64,000 bases of DNA from Salvia splendens (lineage: Eukaryota; Streptophyta; Magnoliopsida; Lamiales; Lamiaceae): NCBI RefSeq assembly GCF_004379255.2, contig NC_056049.1, positions 20,692,063-20,756,062 on the forward strand. The letters are read 5' to 3'. Of the stretch, positions 41,129 to 52,289 are shown piece by piece. Positions within the stretch are counted from its first letter, which is position 1. Each line of letters opens with the position of its first letter. Under the pieces are notes generated by a model. The model ran no database searches and was not told where the DNA came from. It saw nothing but the letters and a program-made list of their open reading frames with translations. The position numbers and the translations under genes are program-made.

Positions 41129-43655
41129 TTAAAATACTTTACTACTTAGCAAACTATTTCTGAAAAACGAAATCTTTACTCAAATTACACACAACCCTTA
41201 ATTACTTTTTTTTTGGCAAACCTTATTTGTTAAAAAAACTCTCAGATTAACTGTAACAAATAATTTCAAAACAGACTAAGACCGTGAGATTATAAAGTGG
41301 TCGTTCAACAGTTAATTGGGTGTACATGTGTTCTTGTACGTTTGTAATCTTTTACACGGATACATTTTAATTGGTTAGCCTAATAATAAAAAAAGTCTTA
41401 AAATTTTCTTTAAAGTCTCACCGTAAATATATATGCTGTTTATACTATAGTTTATTTATTTTAAAGGTAATAATTGATAGGTTAGTTTTGACTGTTGCGT
41501 TAACTTAATGCAATGATTGTAGGATACGTATACAAGAGGGTTACGAAATTGAATTGAAAGATTGAACTAGTCTGAACTGAAAAAAATTTGAAAATCCACT
41601 GTAAATAAATTCAATTTGAATTTCTAATTATCTTTAACGATTTATTGAATGCTTAAAATATTACTACTTCATATTTATAAATGAGAGATTAATAAATAGT
41701 CATTTCAAGATAAATAAAAATAGCTATTAGTATAAAAAAAAAGATTAAAATTTCACTCTGAAAATAGGTTTGGTTGTGAATTGCTTTGTTGTTAATTAAC
41801 TACTCGTCGCCTCTATTTTTTGCATGTTGCTATTGTTTCTTTGTTAGGCAATTTCATGCACTTTACTCCCCCTTCCCTACATTACAAAATCTCTGTATAG
41901 ATATATATCATCTTGCATTTTATTTTTATTGATTCAATAATATAAATTTTGTTAAACTATTTCTCATAGAGTAAATATAATGCAATGAATTTTTCCTTTT
42001 TTTTATATTTCAAGCATATAAGATGGGATGGGGTGGATTGAACACTAGCTAACATATAAGTTCAACATATATTCATGGTCTTTTTTTCAGTACTTGGAAA
42101 CAGTGGCGGACCCTGGATTTTGACGTTGGAGGTCCATCCGCTGCTAATAGTTGTACGATATTTTTATGCCATAGATGATAAAAAAAATCAACGATTAACT
42201 TTTTTTCAATACGACAAAACTAAAAACAATTTACAATTATTATTGTATAATATTATCATTTGTGAATTAATTTTGAAATAAGTTAGTTGATGAAGGGGGT
42301 AGGTATAAATCAATAGAATTTTTTTGTGAATAATAGTCGTAGGAAAAAAAAAACATAACATAAAATAGCAAAAACTTCAACCATATTCCCCATGTGCATA
42401 TTTTATAAAATAGTAAGAAGTAAAATTTAAAGCTTGAAAATTATGGAACACCAGAATTATACAGTAGTTTATTTTAGTTGAGGGCTAGGAATTTTATATT
42501 CTTATCCACTTCTACAAAGTAAAAGAATGGTTCACATATAGCCTTGCTCAAGAAATGAAAAAAAAAAGTCTTGTAGTCGACAAGACCTAATATGTTTTCA
42601 TACAGATAATGGTACATGTGATTGTATGAGACATAATGTGATATGGTTTGGCCAAAATTTTTAAGTTGCCGTTAAAATTATAGAACTTTGAACTTGTAGT
42701 TAATTTTCCATTGAAATTGTTTCCTCAAATTAAAATTGACATAGCGAGTTGTAATTCTATCATAGCAAAATTAAAGCTAAAATTGAAGCGATAAATTAGT
42801 ATATCCAAACAACTTAATTTGCTTTACATATTAAAATAAAAAGGAGAAAACATAGAATATATCATTGGACACCTTGTGTGCATCCTTCTTTTTCCTCCTC
42901 TCTCACGCCCGGCATCCCTTTCTTTCCAGAATATGGGGTGCGCCTAGCCGGCAGTCATTGCCGCATTGGCGCCATCAACGACACAATATTGGCTTTCACG
43001 AGCTCAATACTCTCTTTCACTACAATTCCCTCTGCTCGGGATGATTTCAGAAAATTCATGAATTAATTTAATAAAATTAATATCTAATCTTTACTCTATA
43101 TACTCAATTAGTTTTAGGGCTAATAAATTGTCCTAACACTCTATTTTTCAAAAAAAAGATTTCAAACAATAAAAAAGGACGAGGAGAATGGACTTTAAGG
43201 GCTTCATTAATTGTCCAATAAGTATCAGCCCAAATTCTCGTTCAATAGAACTTGAAAACAAAATGGCCCATAAACAAGAGTATAAGCTCATCCAATGGTT
43301 TTCTTCCCCAAAGTTTTTGCTTTGTTAAGGTTATATATGATTTGGTGAAAAACGATGGTAAAAATGATGAATTTAAAGGATATTATTTTCTTATCCTTTA
43401 ATTTGTAGTGTAAAAAAATACAAGCAAAAAATAACATAATAGGTTTGGGATTAGTCTAGGACTAAAATGTATTGATAGATATACTGAGGCGCCTCAATCG
43501 CCTTTAAATATCGCCCTTGTTACCCTGTCTTCGTCACTAGATTTTGATCACCCTATCAATCATTTTCATGAGGCGGCTCGGACCTTTCTATGCTAGTATG
43601 TTGCGTTTACTAGTTTATTTAGATTGAAAGTCGCAACACTATCTAAGAGTGAGTA
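41129..43655. other. Intergenic AT-rich sequence
   Basis: About 2.5 kb with no recognised gene. A CAGTGGCGGACCCTGG motif near 42101 resembles ends of old hAT-like or LTR sequences, but no partner end was found. Confidence 0.5.
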
Positions 43656-43991
43656 TTAGAGCATCCACATCGGTGAGTTGTAGCTTGTCCATCCGTCCGT
43701 GCCAGCGGTGCGGCATCGCTATCCGCCGCTGCGCTCTTGCCGCTGGCACGGCGTTGCTCGATGCATCGAGCACGTCCGTGCCAGCGAGCAACATACGTGG
43801 CAGGCGTTGATTGGCAAACGGCATAGCCGTTGGCAATTTGATTTTTTTAAAAAAAAATCGGATTTTAATTAAAAAATCCGATTAAAAATAAAAGAAAAAT
43901 ATTTTCCCACTTCCCAAAAAATTATATCCGTTTTCTACCCAGTTTTAATTTATTTTTCAAATTTTTTCCCCCAAAAATACACATTTTCATC

Positions 43992-43999
43992 TATAAATA
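43992..43999 (+). promoter_or_regulatory. TATA box of Harbinger ORF1
   Basis: TATAAATA, 116 bp before the ORF1 start at 44108. Confidence 0.55.
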
Positions 44000-44107
44000 C
44001 CCCCACTTTAACACCCAAAAATTCACACCACACTACACAATTCTCATCTACATTCTCTCATTTTCATTCTCAATTCTCAATCTTTCTTCCACTCCTACAA
44101 CATAACA

Positions 44108-44808
44108 ATGTCCGGCCACAACGATCACCCCCCCGGCTCCCACGGTTGGAACCCCGAGTGGTTCGGTTCAGAACCGTTTCCTAGTCCGGAAATGGAATAT
44201 TCTGCCCCTCCTCAAACCCAAGGTTTGGAAGTTCCGGGTGGCTACCGGCCTTACCCGATCGACGACCAAGATGCCCCCGAAGGGCAATACGGGTGGACAC
44301 CCGAGCCTAGAGCGAGGTCGAGCAGCCCCTCCAAACTTCGACTCCTCCTACTCGCGGTGTCCGCACACCGTACACTCCGGCGGAGATGGAGCAATTGTTC
44401 AAAGCGTTCTTGTCAATCTCCGAAGATCCGGAGGTTGGCACGAACCAATCCGACGATCATTATTGGTGGCGCATCTGTCGCCGGTACAATGAAAACCGGC
44501 CGACTGGAACAATCGAGCGCAACGAGAGTATGGTGCGCAACGCCATATACAGAGCCAACGAAGAAATCCAAAAGTTTCAGGAGTATTACCTCCAGGAAGA
44601 GCGGTTGGCGGGGAGTGGGCCGGAGCGAGGTCGGCATCATCAGTTCCTCCTTGTGACCTACCAATCCATGAACTACAAGCCGTTCAAGTACCTCAACATT
44701 TGGCAGGAGACGCGGCCGCATCCGAAGTATAGGGGAGACGTAACATCCTCCTCTAGTGGCTCCTCCAAACGGTCAAGCCGGATGATGACTAGTCTTCCCC
44801 GGATGTAA
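44108..44808 (+). pseudogene. Harbinger ORF1 (Myb-like) with frameshift
   Basis: Opens at 44108 (MSGHNDHPPGSHGWNPEWFG), shifts frame near 44330, and continues in the frame ending at 44808. The second part has the ORF1 core: MEQLFKAFLSISEDPEVGTN, YWWRICRRYNENRP and KFQEYYLQEERLAG, then a Ser-rich tail. It is one indel from full length and much shorter than the copy at 10154-11225, from a different subfamily. Confidence 0.72.
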
Positions 44809-45180
44809 TTTTTACGCTTAAATTATGTAATTTTTATTTTTTAGTAGTTTAATTATGTAATTTTCATTTTTTAGGATTTTAATTATGTAATTTTTAATTT
44901 TTAGGGTTTTAATTATGTAATTTTTATTTTTTAGGAATTTAATTATGTAATTTTTAGTTTTATTGTAATTTATAATATTATTCCGGGTATTTTTAATGAA
45001 TTTTAATTTTGTGAAAATGTTTTTATTTAAATTGAATAATAGAATGGTGGGACTCTTGTGCTCGTCCTTGTGGAAGGGCACGGATGTGGGTGTTGTGCTC
45101 TTACTTAAGAGCAGGCAGAAAAAGTGAGGCCGGGTCCACATCCGTGCTCGCTGGCAAGAGCACGGATGTGGATGCTCTTA

Positions 45181-46350
45181 TGATCTTCAGTGGAGTAGAT
45201 ATATTAATAATTGAACAAAACCTAATATTCGGCCATTAATTAGGCACGAAAAGGATTATGATTCGGTGAAAGCCAAGTTCAAAAAACGATTTCGTCCTCC
45301 CTCCTCAGCATGTGGACCCCATTTTCTATTTCTTTTGTCCAGGATATGATTTGATATATGATGCATCAAATTCCAAAAGATAAAATCCTTTTTCTGTATT
45401 AGTTTACTACCTAAATCTTAATCTATCTATATGTGTAAGATGAGCAAGAGGTTTTGCAATCTCGGATACTTCTTTTTTTTGTGCCATGGAGAATAATATC
45501 ACTAGTATTGTTCTATTTGCCCAAGAATCATCTTCTGAAATAAGTTTATGTATGTACTATTTGGTATATAGTGATAAAAAAATGTTATCTGGATTACTGG
45601 ATATCTTATTCAAATTAAAACCTTGCTTGAAAGGTTGTAGAATGTTGCAATGGAAATATTCGTGTACTCCAAGGAAGCGTTCGGTTTGCAAGATTATATG
45701 CCGGATTAAATATGTAATGTGTTTGGTTCATGAGATTCAATCACATAACTCAATGCTAGATGGATAGTCATTGGATAATTAATTATAGCTTACCTTCTAT
45801 GATTAAAATAATCTCATGACTCAATCTTATATTGTATCTTAATTTTTTTTTTTATGTTGGAAACCAAACACCATCCAAAGATACTAATGAATGTGCGATT
45901 AGGAAGATTTGATCATGGACTTTTCAGTATCATATTTTGGTAATCTAATGATTTGATGTCATACGATTGAGTAATTGGATGGGAAGGTTTGTAATGCAAA
46001 AATGGTCATTTATAAACGTCAACTAATGGCCATCAAATCAAATTATTGGTTGTGATCATTTACACCATTAATATATGAGTTTTAGGTTGCTTTAGGGCCA
46101 AAACAAGGCTTATGGGTGGGTATATGTTATATTCATATTATATATCCCTTAAATTAATAACTAGTAATGTGGACAATTCAGTTTCTATTAACTGTATAAC
46201 ATTCAAAATTGTGAGATATAGTATGACAGTGTATTACACATATGGTGAAAAAATGCAATTGTAGTTGTGTTCATGACATGGCCACCTCATTTCTATGGAT
46301 GGTGTTGGATTTTAACAATATCTTCCCATTGATTTCCGTGTAATATTATA
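45181..46350. other. Intergenic AT-rich sequence
   Basis: No gene was recognised; a short frame at 45486-45767 has no family likeness. Confidence 0.5.
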
Positions 46351-46371
46351 CTCCCTCCGTCCTATTAAATA

Positions 46372-46909
46372 TGTAGTGTGTGAATGTGATGGCATAAGAG
46401 AATAAGAGAAGAGGTGGAGTTGTGACTGCATGCGAAGTGAAGTTCAACTCAAAAATGTGGATAGTCAGCTCGGAAGGAGTCCGGCAGCTCGGAAGGAGTC
46501 CGGCAGCTCGGAAGGAGTCCGGTTATCCACGTCAGCTCGGAAGGAGTCCGTTTGAAGTAAGGATCAGGAGTAACAGCACGAGTTTGTTACTAGAGAATCC
46601 AACCTCTCTATGATTCTGTTGTAACCATTCACATATAAAAGCAGTCGACGCACACACACATACAAGTTAGTTAGCTCAATCATTTTTTCTCATTCTTGTT
46701 GTATTCATCAAGAGCTTCTTGCGGTTTTGCTCATTGAATAATCAAGAGATAGCAGATAGATTGAGAGATTGTAATCTTGAGAGTGGAGTGAATAAAGATC
46801 CATTTTGTTGTCCGTGGACGTAGATCATCTTTGATCGAACCACGTAAATCCTTGGTGTGTTTTAGTCCATCGCGTTATTGTTGTGTTTGTCGAGCTTCAA
46901 ACCGTAACA
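46372..46909 (+). repeat. 5' LTR of the copia element
   Basis: 538 bp, TGTAGTGTGTG to CCGTAACA. Three direct copies of the 19-bp unit CAGCTCGGAAGGAGTCCGG start at 46466 or shortly before, then a fourth isolated copy. TATA box at 46634-46640; hairpin-like motif at 46814-46850. Confidence 0.95.
46634..46640 (+). promoter_or_regulatory. TATA box in the copia 5' LTR
   Basis: TATAAAA, preceded by the tandem 19-bp repeats about 100 bp upstream, the usual enhancer position in Tnt1-like LTRs. Confidence 0.7.
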
Positions 46910-46937
46910 ACTGGCGCCGTCTGTGGGAAGCGGAGCG

Positions 46938-49900
46938 ATGGCGACGACGAAATTGGAAACCGAGAAATTCACCGGGCGCAACGACTTCGGGTTATGGCGC
47001 ATCAAGATGAAGGCCGTCCTTGTGCAGCAGGGTCTGGCGGAGGCGCTGAAGCCTATCGATAAAGATGCTGCAGTGGTGGAAGAGGATCCGAAAGCTGCGA
47101 TCAAAAGGCAGGAGATGCTTGATCGCGCGCATAGCGCAATTATTCTCTGCTTGGGGGATAAGGTTTTGCGCGAGGTGGCCAAGGAGAAGACTGCCGCTGA
47201 TGTGTGGTCTAAATTGGAGAACTTGTACATGACGAAATCTTTGGCAAATCGGCTGTTCATGAAGCAGAAACTATACTCCTATCGATTTCTTGAAGAAAGG
47301 GGCGTAGAGGAGCAGCTGGAGGAATTCAACAAGGCCATTGATGACCTTGAAAATATTGATGTGAGTTTAGTTGATGAAGATAAAGCTATTCTCCTTCTTA
47401 ATGCTTTGCCAAAGTCTTTTGATCATTTGAAGGATGCGATGTTGTATGGCCGGGAGAAAACCATCACTCTTGATGAAGTGCAATCGGTTTTGAGAGCCAA
47501 ACAATTGCAGAAATCCACCATCAAATCCACCACTGATCATTCAGCAGAAGCCTTGAATGTCAGATTCAAAGGCAAGAAGCCCATGCAGAAAACCAAGAAT
47601 GCAAAGGCTAAGTATCAGGGGAGTAAAGATCCTCAGAAAAGGGAAACTAGGGAATGTTTCTACTGCAAAAAGCCGGGACACTTAAAGAAAAATTGTCATT
47701 CCTGGAAGAAGAAGGTTGCTGAGGAGCAGAATGGTGCAAACGAGGCAGATATTGCTGAAGATCTGGAAATGCCTCAGATAATGAATGTAGTTGAGCAAGA
47801 CATTGGCAACTCTTGGATTATGGACTCGGGATGCAGTTTTCATATGAGTCCTCACAAGTCGTGGTTCTTGAATCTAACCAAGAGTGATGGCACCGTTCTG
47901 CTAGGCAACAACCAAATCTGCCAAGTGAAGGGAATAGGAGACATCAAGATCCGAAATGAAGATGGCTCCTCTCTGATTCTTACTCAGGTAAGGTATATAC
48001 CTGAGGTTAAAAGAAATCTGGTGTCCCTTGGTGTTCTTGAAGCAAAGGGGTGTGTGTTCATGTCAAAAGCTGGGGAGATGATAGTGTCCAAAGGAGGCAA
48101 GGAATTGTTGAAGGCAACAAGAATCAACACCCTCTATTATTTGCTTGGTGAGACTGAAGTCAGTTCACAGGTAAATGCTGCTACTAGCTGTGACTTGGAT
48201 TTATGGCATAGGAGGCTCGGGCATGTCTCAGAGAAGGGCCTGAAAGAGCTCATCAAAAGGGGATTGATAAGATCTGGAACTCAGCAGAATCTGACAAGCT
48301 GTGAGGATTGTGCATTAGGAAAGAGCAAGAAGCTTCCATATCAGAAAGGTATTCATACTTCTTCCTCTCCACTTGATTATGCACATTCAGATTTGTGGGG
48401 GCCTTCACCTACTGTTTCTGAGGGAGGAGGGAGGTATTTTATGTCAATTATAGATGACTATTCAAGAAGAGTTTGGATATACATCTTGAAAGAAAAATCT
48501 CAAGCTTTTCTAAAATTCAAAGTTTGGTGCTCTGAAGTTGAATTGGAAAAGGGCAGATCCCTCAAGTGTTTGAGAACTGATAATGGATTAGAGTTTCTTT
48601 CGAATGAGTTTCAGAGTTATTGTGCTCAAAAGGGCATTAGAAGACACAGAACAGTGCCTAACAATCCCCAACAAAATGGCACTGCTGAGAGGATGAATAG
48701 AACATTATTGGAGAGAGTTAGGTGCATGATTCTTGGCTCGGGTGTTCCTAAGAGATTCTGGGGAGAGGCAGTGACAACAGCAGCAGTCTTGATCAACAAA
48801 TGCCCCAGCTCAGCTATTGATTTTGATACCCCGGATTACAGATGGTATGGCAGGGACAGCAGCTACTGCCAGCTTAGGAGTTTTGGGTGTGCTGCATATG
48901 CACACATAAAGCAAAGCAAGCTTGAAGCTAGGGCCTTAAGGTGCATTATGTTGGGGTATCAGCCTGGTGTGAAGGGCTATAGGCTATGGTCCATTGAGCC
49001 CGGGAATCACAAATTGGTGATAAGTAGAGATGTCAAGTTTGATGAAGGCAAGATGCCATTCTCTGAGATTAAGCAACCTGCAGCAGGTATCTCTGATTAT
49101 GGTGGTACTTCGACTGAGGTGGAGCTGGGCAGAATGCATGGTAATGATGATGATCAGTCACAAGAAGGAGCAGAGGAGCCAGCTCCAGTAGCTGCTGAGG
49201 GTCCTATTCCAGAAAATAATGAAGAGCCAGCTCCAGTAGCTCAAAATCTTGATAACTATTTGCTTGCAAGAGATAGGCCAAGGAGAGTACAGAAGCTACC
49301 TACAAGATACAGCCAAGCTGATATGATATACTATGCTTTGTGTGTTGCTGAAGAGATAGAGTATTCAGAGCCACTGACCTATGCAGAAGCCATCAAGAGC
49401 AAGGAGAAAGAAGCATGGAAGAAGGCCATGATTGATGAAATAAAATCCTTGTTGAAGAATGGAACATGGATCCTTGTAAAGAGATCTGATCTGCAAAAGC
49501 CCATTGGATGTAAATGGATTTTCAAAAGAAAGGTGGAGGTCACTGGAATTGAGAAGCTTAGATACAAAGCAAGGCTCGTAGCTAAAGGGTACTCACAAAA
49601 GGAAGGCATAGACTTCAATGAAGTCTTCTCTCCGGTGGTAAAGCATGCTTCTATCAGAATCTTGATGGCTCTCACAGCACAACTCGACTGGGAATTACAC
49701 CAAATGGATGTAAAAACAGCTTTCTTACATGGGAGCCTTGAGGAGAAGATTTACATGCTTCAACCAGAGGGTTTCATAGCTCCGGGTGATGAGGATAAGG
49801 TGTGTCTCCTCAAAAGGAGTCTATATGGTCTGAAGCAGTCAAGTCGACAGTGGTATCTCAAATTTGATGAAGAGATGCACAAGCTGGGATTTATAAAGTC

Positions 49901-50942
49901 CAAGTTTGATGGATGTGTGTACATCAGATACAGGAATCAGGGAGCTGTGGCATGGTTATTGCTGTATGTAGATGACATGCTCATAGCTAGCCCTGATATC
50001 AAGGAAGTAGACTGCATAAAGAGGCAACTCAGCTCAGTGTTTGAGATGAAGGATCTTGGTTGTGCCCAAAGAATCCTTGGCATTGACATTGTCAGGGATA
50101 GGAAGTCTAAGAGGCTGTGGCTGATGCAAGGAGATTATCTTGGGAGGATGTTGAAGAAGTATCAGATGCATGAGTCGAAAGGTGTCTCAACTCCTCTGAG
50201 CCAGCAGTTCAAGCTCTCTGGAAACCAAGCACCTAAGGATGATCAAGAGAAGAAGCAAATGGACATGATCCCATACTCAAACATTGTGGGCAGCCTCATG
50301 TACACTATGGTGTGTACTAGGCCGGACATAGCTCAAGCAATGAGTGTAGTTAGCAGGTATATGAGCAATCCGGGCAGAAGCCACTGGCAGGCTGTGAAAT
50401 GGCTGATGAGATATGCTAAACAATCTCAGGGCATTGGCATTGTGTATGGAGGAGTGGATGATGTGGGATCCGAGCCCTTGGTGGGATTTTGTGACTCAGA
50501 TTATGCTGCTAATCTGGATAATAGAAAATCACAATCCGGTTATATCTTCACTCTATTTGGTTCAGCCATCTCTTGGAAGTCTGGATTGCAGTCAGTGGTG
50601 GCCCTCTCCACCACAGAGGCCGAGTACATTTCACTCACAGAAGCAGTTAAGGAGTGTAAATGGCTAAAGGGGATCCTTGAGGATTTCGGTGTGAAGCAGA
50701 AGGCTGTGGAGATCAACTGTGACAGCAGTGGTGCTTTGTGCCTTGCAAAGCATCAAGTATTCCATGAAAGAAGCAAGCACATTGACGTGCGTATGCATTT
50801 TGTCAGAGACGAAGTTGACAAGGGAGAAGTTAAAGTGGTGAAGATCAGCACAGACCACAACCCAGCCGACATGCTCACAAAACCATTACCAACTGCCAAG
50901 TTCAACTATTGTCAGGAGTTGGTAAATATGGTTGAGAAATGA
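46938..50942 (+). CDS. Copia Gag-Pol polyprotein (Tork/Tnt1-like)
   Basis: 1334 residues from the ATG at 46938, only 28 nt after the LTR. Order: gag with LWRIKMKAVL, zinc knuckle CFYCKKPGHLKKNC near residue 240, protease DSG near 296, GAG-pre-integrase HRRLGH near 423, integrase core about 480-680, reverse transcriptase with YVDD near 1008, and RNase H with CDSDYAAN near 1184 and STTEAEY. Motifs are unbroken, and there is no stop or frameshift. The gag and RT details (VGSLMYTMVCTRPDIA) match the Tork lineage that includes Tnt1. It makes all proteins for reverse transcription and integration of the element RNA. Confidence 0.96.
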   Translation: MATTKLETEKFTGRNDFGLWRIKMKAVLVQQGLAEALKPIDKDAAVVEEDPKAAIKRQEMLDRAHSAIILCLGDKVLREVAKEKTAADVWSKLENLYMTKSLANRLFMKQKLYSYRFLEERGVEEQLEEFNKAIDDLENIDVSLVDEDKAILLLNALPKSFDHLKDAMLYGREKTITLDEVQSVLRAKQLQKSTIKSTTDHSAEALNVRFKGKKPMQKTKNAKAKYQGSKDPQKRETRECFYCKKPGHLKKNCHSWKKKVAEEQNGANEADIAEDLEMPQIMNVVEQDIGNSWIMDSGCSFHMSPHKSWFLNLTKSDGTVLLGNNQICQVKGIGDIKIRNEDGSSLILTQVRYIPEVKRNLVSLGVLEAKGCVFMSKAGEMIVSKGGKELLKATRINTLYYLLGETEVSSQVNAATSCDLDLWHRRLGHVSEKGLKELIKRGLIRSGTQQNLTSCEDCALGKSKKLPYQKGIHTSSSPLDYAHSDLWGPSPTVSEGGGRYFMSIIDDYSRRVWIYILKEKSQAFLKFKVWCSEVELEKGRSLKCLRTDNGLEFLSNEFQSYCAQKGIRRHRTVPNNPQQNGTAERMNRTLLERVRCMILGSGVPKRFWGEAVTTAAVLINKCPSSAIDFDTPDYRWYGRDSSYCQLRSFGCAAYAHIKQSKLEARALRCIMLGYQPGVKGYRLWSIEPGNHKLVISRDVKFDEGKMPFSEIKQPAAGISDYGGTSTEVELGRMHGNDDDQSQEGAEEPAPVAAEGPIPENNEEPAPVAQNLDNYLLARDRPRRVQKLPTRYSQADMIYYALCVAEEIEYSEPLTYAEAIKSKEKEAWKKAMIDEIKSLLKNGTWILVKRSDLQKPIGCKWIFKRKVEVTGIEKLRYKARLVAKGYSQKEGIDFNEVFSPVVKHASIRILMALTAQLDWELHQMDVKTAFLHGSLEEKIYMLQPEGFIAPGDEDKVCLLKRSLYGLKQSSRQWYLKFDEEMHKLGFIKSKFDGCVYIRYRNQGAVAWLLLYVDDMLIASPDIKEVDCIKRQLSSVFEMKDLGCAQRILGIDIVRDRKSKRLWLMQGDYLGRMLKKYQMHESKGVSTPLSQQFKLSGNQAPKDDQEKKQMDMIPYSNIVGSLMYTMVCTRPDIAQAMSVVSRYMSNPGRSHWQAVKWLMRYAKQSQGIGIVYGGVDDVGSEPLVGFCDSDYAANLDNRKSQSGYIFTLFGSAISWKSGLQSVVALSTTEAEYISLTEAVKECKWLKGILEDFGVKQKAVEINCDSSGALCLAKHQVFHERSKHIDVRMHFVRDEVDKGEVKVVKISTDHNPADMLTKPLPTAKFNYCQELVNMVEK

Positions 50943-50999
50943 ATGCAAGGAAAGGTTGACAGCAAAGTGTTTCTATGCTTCACATTCAAGGTGGAGATT

Positions 51000-51575
51000 T
51001 GTAGTGTGTGAATGTGATGGCATAAGAGAATAAGAGAAGAGGTGGAGTTGTGACTGCATGCGAAGTGAAGTTCAACTCAAAAATGTGGATAGTCAGCTCG
51101 GAAGGAGTCCGGCAGCTCGGAAGGAGTCCGGCAGCTCGGAAGGAGTCCGGCAGCTCGGAAGGAGTCCGGCAGCTCGGAAGGAGTCCGGTTATCCACGTCA
51201 GCTCGGAAGGAGTCCGTTTGAAGTAAGGATCAGGAGTAACAGCACGAGTTTGTTACTAGAGAATCCAACCTCTCTATGATTCTGTTGTAACCATTCACAT
51301 ATAAAAGCAGTCGACGCACACACACATACAAGTTAGTTAGCTCAATCATTTTTTCTCATTCTTGTTGTATTCATCAAGAGCTTCTTGCGGTTTTGCTCAT
51401 TGAATAATCAAGAGATAGCAGATAGATTGAGAGATTGTAATCTTGAGAGTGGAGTGAATAAAGATCCATTTTGTTGTCCGTGGACGTAGATCATCTTTGA
51501 TCGAACCACGTAAATCCTTGGTGTGTTTTAGTCCATCGCGTTATTGTTGTGTTTGTCGAGCTTCAAACCGTAACA
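51000..51575 (+). repeat. 3' LTR of the copia element
   Basis: 576 bp. Five direct copies of the 19-bp unit, against three in the 5' LTR; otherwise no difference was seen by eye. Hairpin-like motif at 51480-51516. Confidence 0.95.
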
Positions 51576-51780
51576 AAATATGAAACATTTGGTTTTAGAT
51601 ACAAAATTTTATGTAGTGTTGTTTTCTGAGTTAATGAAGAGAGATATTAAAGTAGGATAGAAGAAAAAGTATAGAGAGTGTTGTTTCTATTTTTAGAAAC
51701 ATTTCATTTTTAATAGGACTACCTAAAAAGAAAAATGTTTCATTTCTAATGGGACAGAGGGAGTGCTAGTGAATATGCTA

Positions 51781-52042
51781 CTCCCCCCGTATTCAAAAAA
51801 TAGAAACATTTGAAACGGCACGAGTTTTAATGCATAATTGGTAAAGTAAGTGAGACGAATTTATAAAGTAATAGAGAGGAAAAGAAAAATGAGTAAAGTA
51901 AGAGAGATGAAGAGAAAAAATAATAAAAATAGAGTTAGTGGATTGTGAGATCCATATCTTAAAATAGAAATATTCTAAATTTTCTATTTTTAAGGAATAA
52001 CCCAAAATAAAAAATAGTTAATATTTAAAAAAACAGAGGTAG
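51781..52042. mobile_element. Stowaway-like MITE, diverged
   Basis: Left end CTCCCCCCGTATTCAAAAAA after TA at 51779-51780; right end complement of CTACCTCTGTTTTTTTAAA before TA at 52043-52044. Non-coding. Confidence 0.65.
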
Positions 52043-52289
52043 TATAACCTTTCTATCTCTCTTATTAACTCTTCTTTTCGTTGTTTATGACTAAGAAGTG
52101 ACTTGGATTTTGGAACGTGATTGTAAAAGCTTTTCATAGTTTAAAATGTTTGACTTGGATTTACATGGTAACAATTGCTCAAAGGGTTAAGCAAAAGCCA
52201 TGTTTCTAAATTGAATTAGGTTGAGTCTATCATGATTTGTTAATCTTTGTTGACTTCACACGCCCCCCTCCCACTTAAAAACCATGTAA

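Larger units (their letters stand above)
43659..45177. mobile_element. PIF/Harbinger-type element with ORF1 only
   Basis: 1519 bp, ends GAGCATCCACATCGGTG and the complement of GAGCATCCACATCCGTG, TSD TTA at 43656-43658 and 45178-45180. It holds a TATA box, an ORF1 remnant (44108-44808) and, at 44820-44960, five AT-rich tandem units of about 35 bp (AATTATGTAATTTTTA core). No transposase is present. Confidence 0.82.
46372..51575 (+). mobile_element. Complete Ty1/copia retrotransposon, Tork lineage
   Basis: 5204 bp with TSD AAATA at 46367-46371 and 51576-51580. LTRs are 538 bp (46372-46909) and 576 bp (51000-51575). They look identical except that a 19-bp unit is present three times in one and five times in the other, which accounts for the 38-bp length difference. 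The primer-binding region CTGGCGCCGTCTGTGGGAA starts at 46911, and a purine-rich tract AAGGTGGAGATT precedes the 3' LTR. The single polyprotein is intact. Young and apparently complete. Confidence 0.96.
46351..51763. mobile_element. Stowaway MITE split by the copia element
   Basis: Left end CTCCCTCCGTCCTATTAA after TA at 46349-46350; right end complement of CTCCCTCTGTCCCATTAG at 51763. Removing the copia insertion and one TSD copy gives about 200 bp, close to the intact relative at 8653-8840. Confidence 0.82.

Noticed and set aside
46460..46550. Regular short repeats resembling a CRISPR array
   Set aside because: Repeats are head-to-tail without unique spacers, inside a plant LTR, and differ in number between LTRs.
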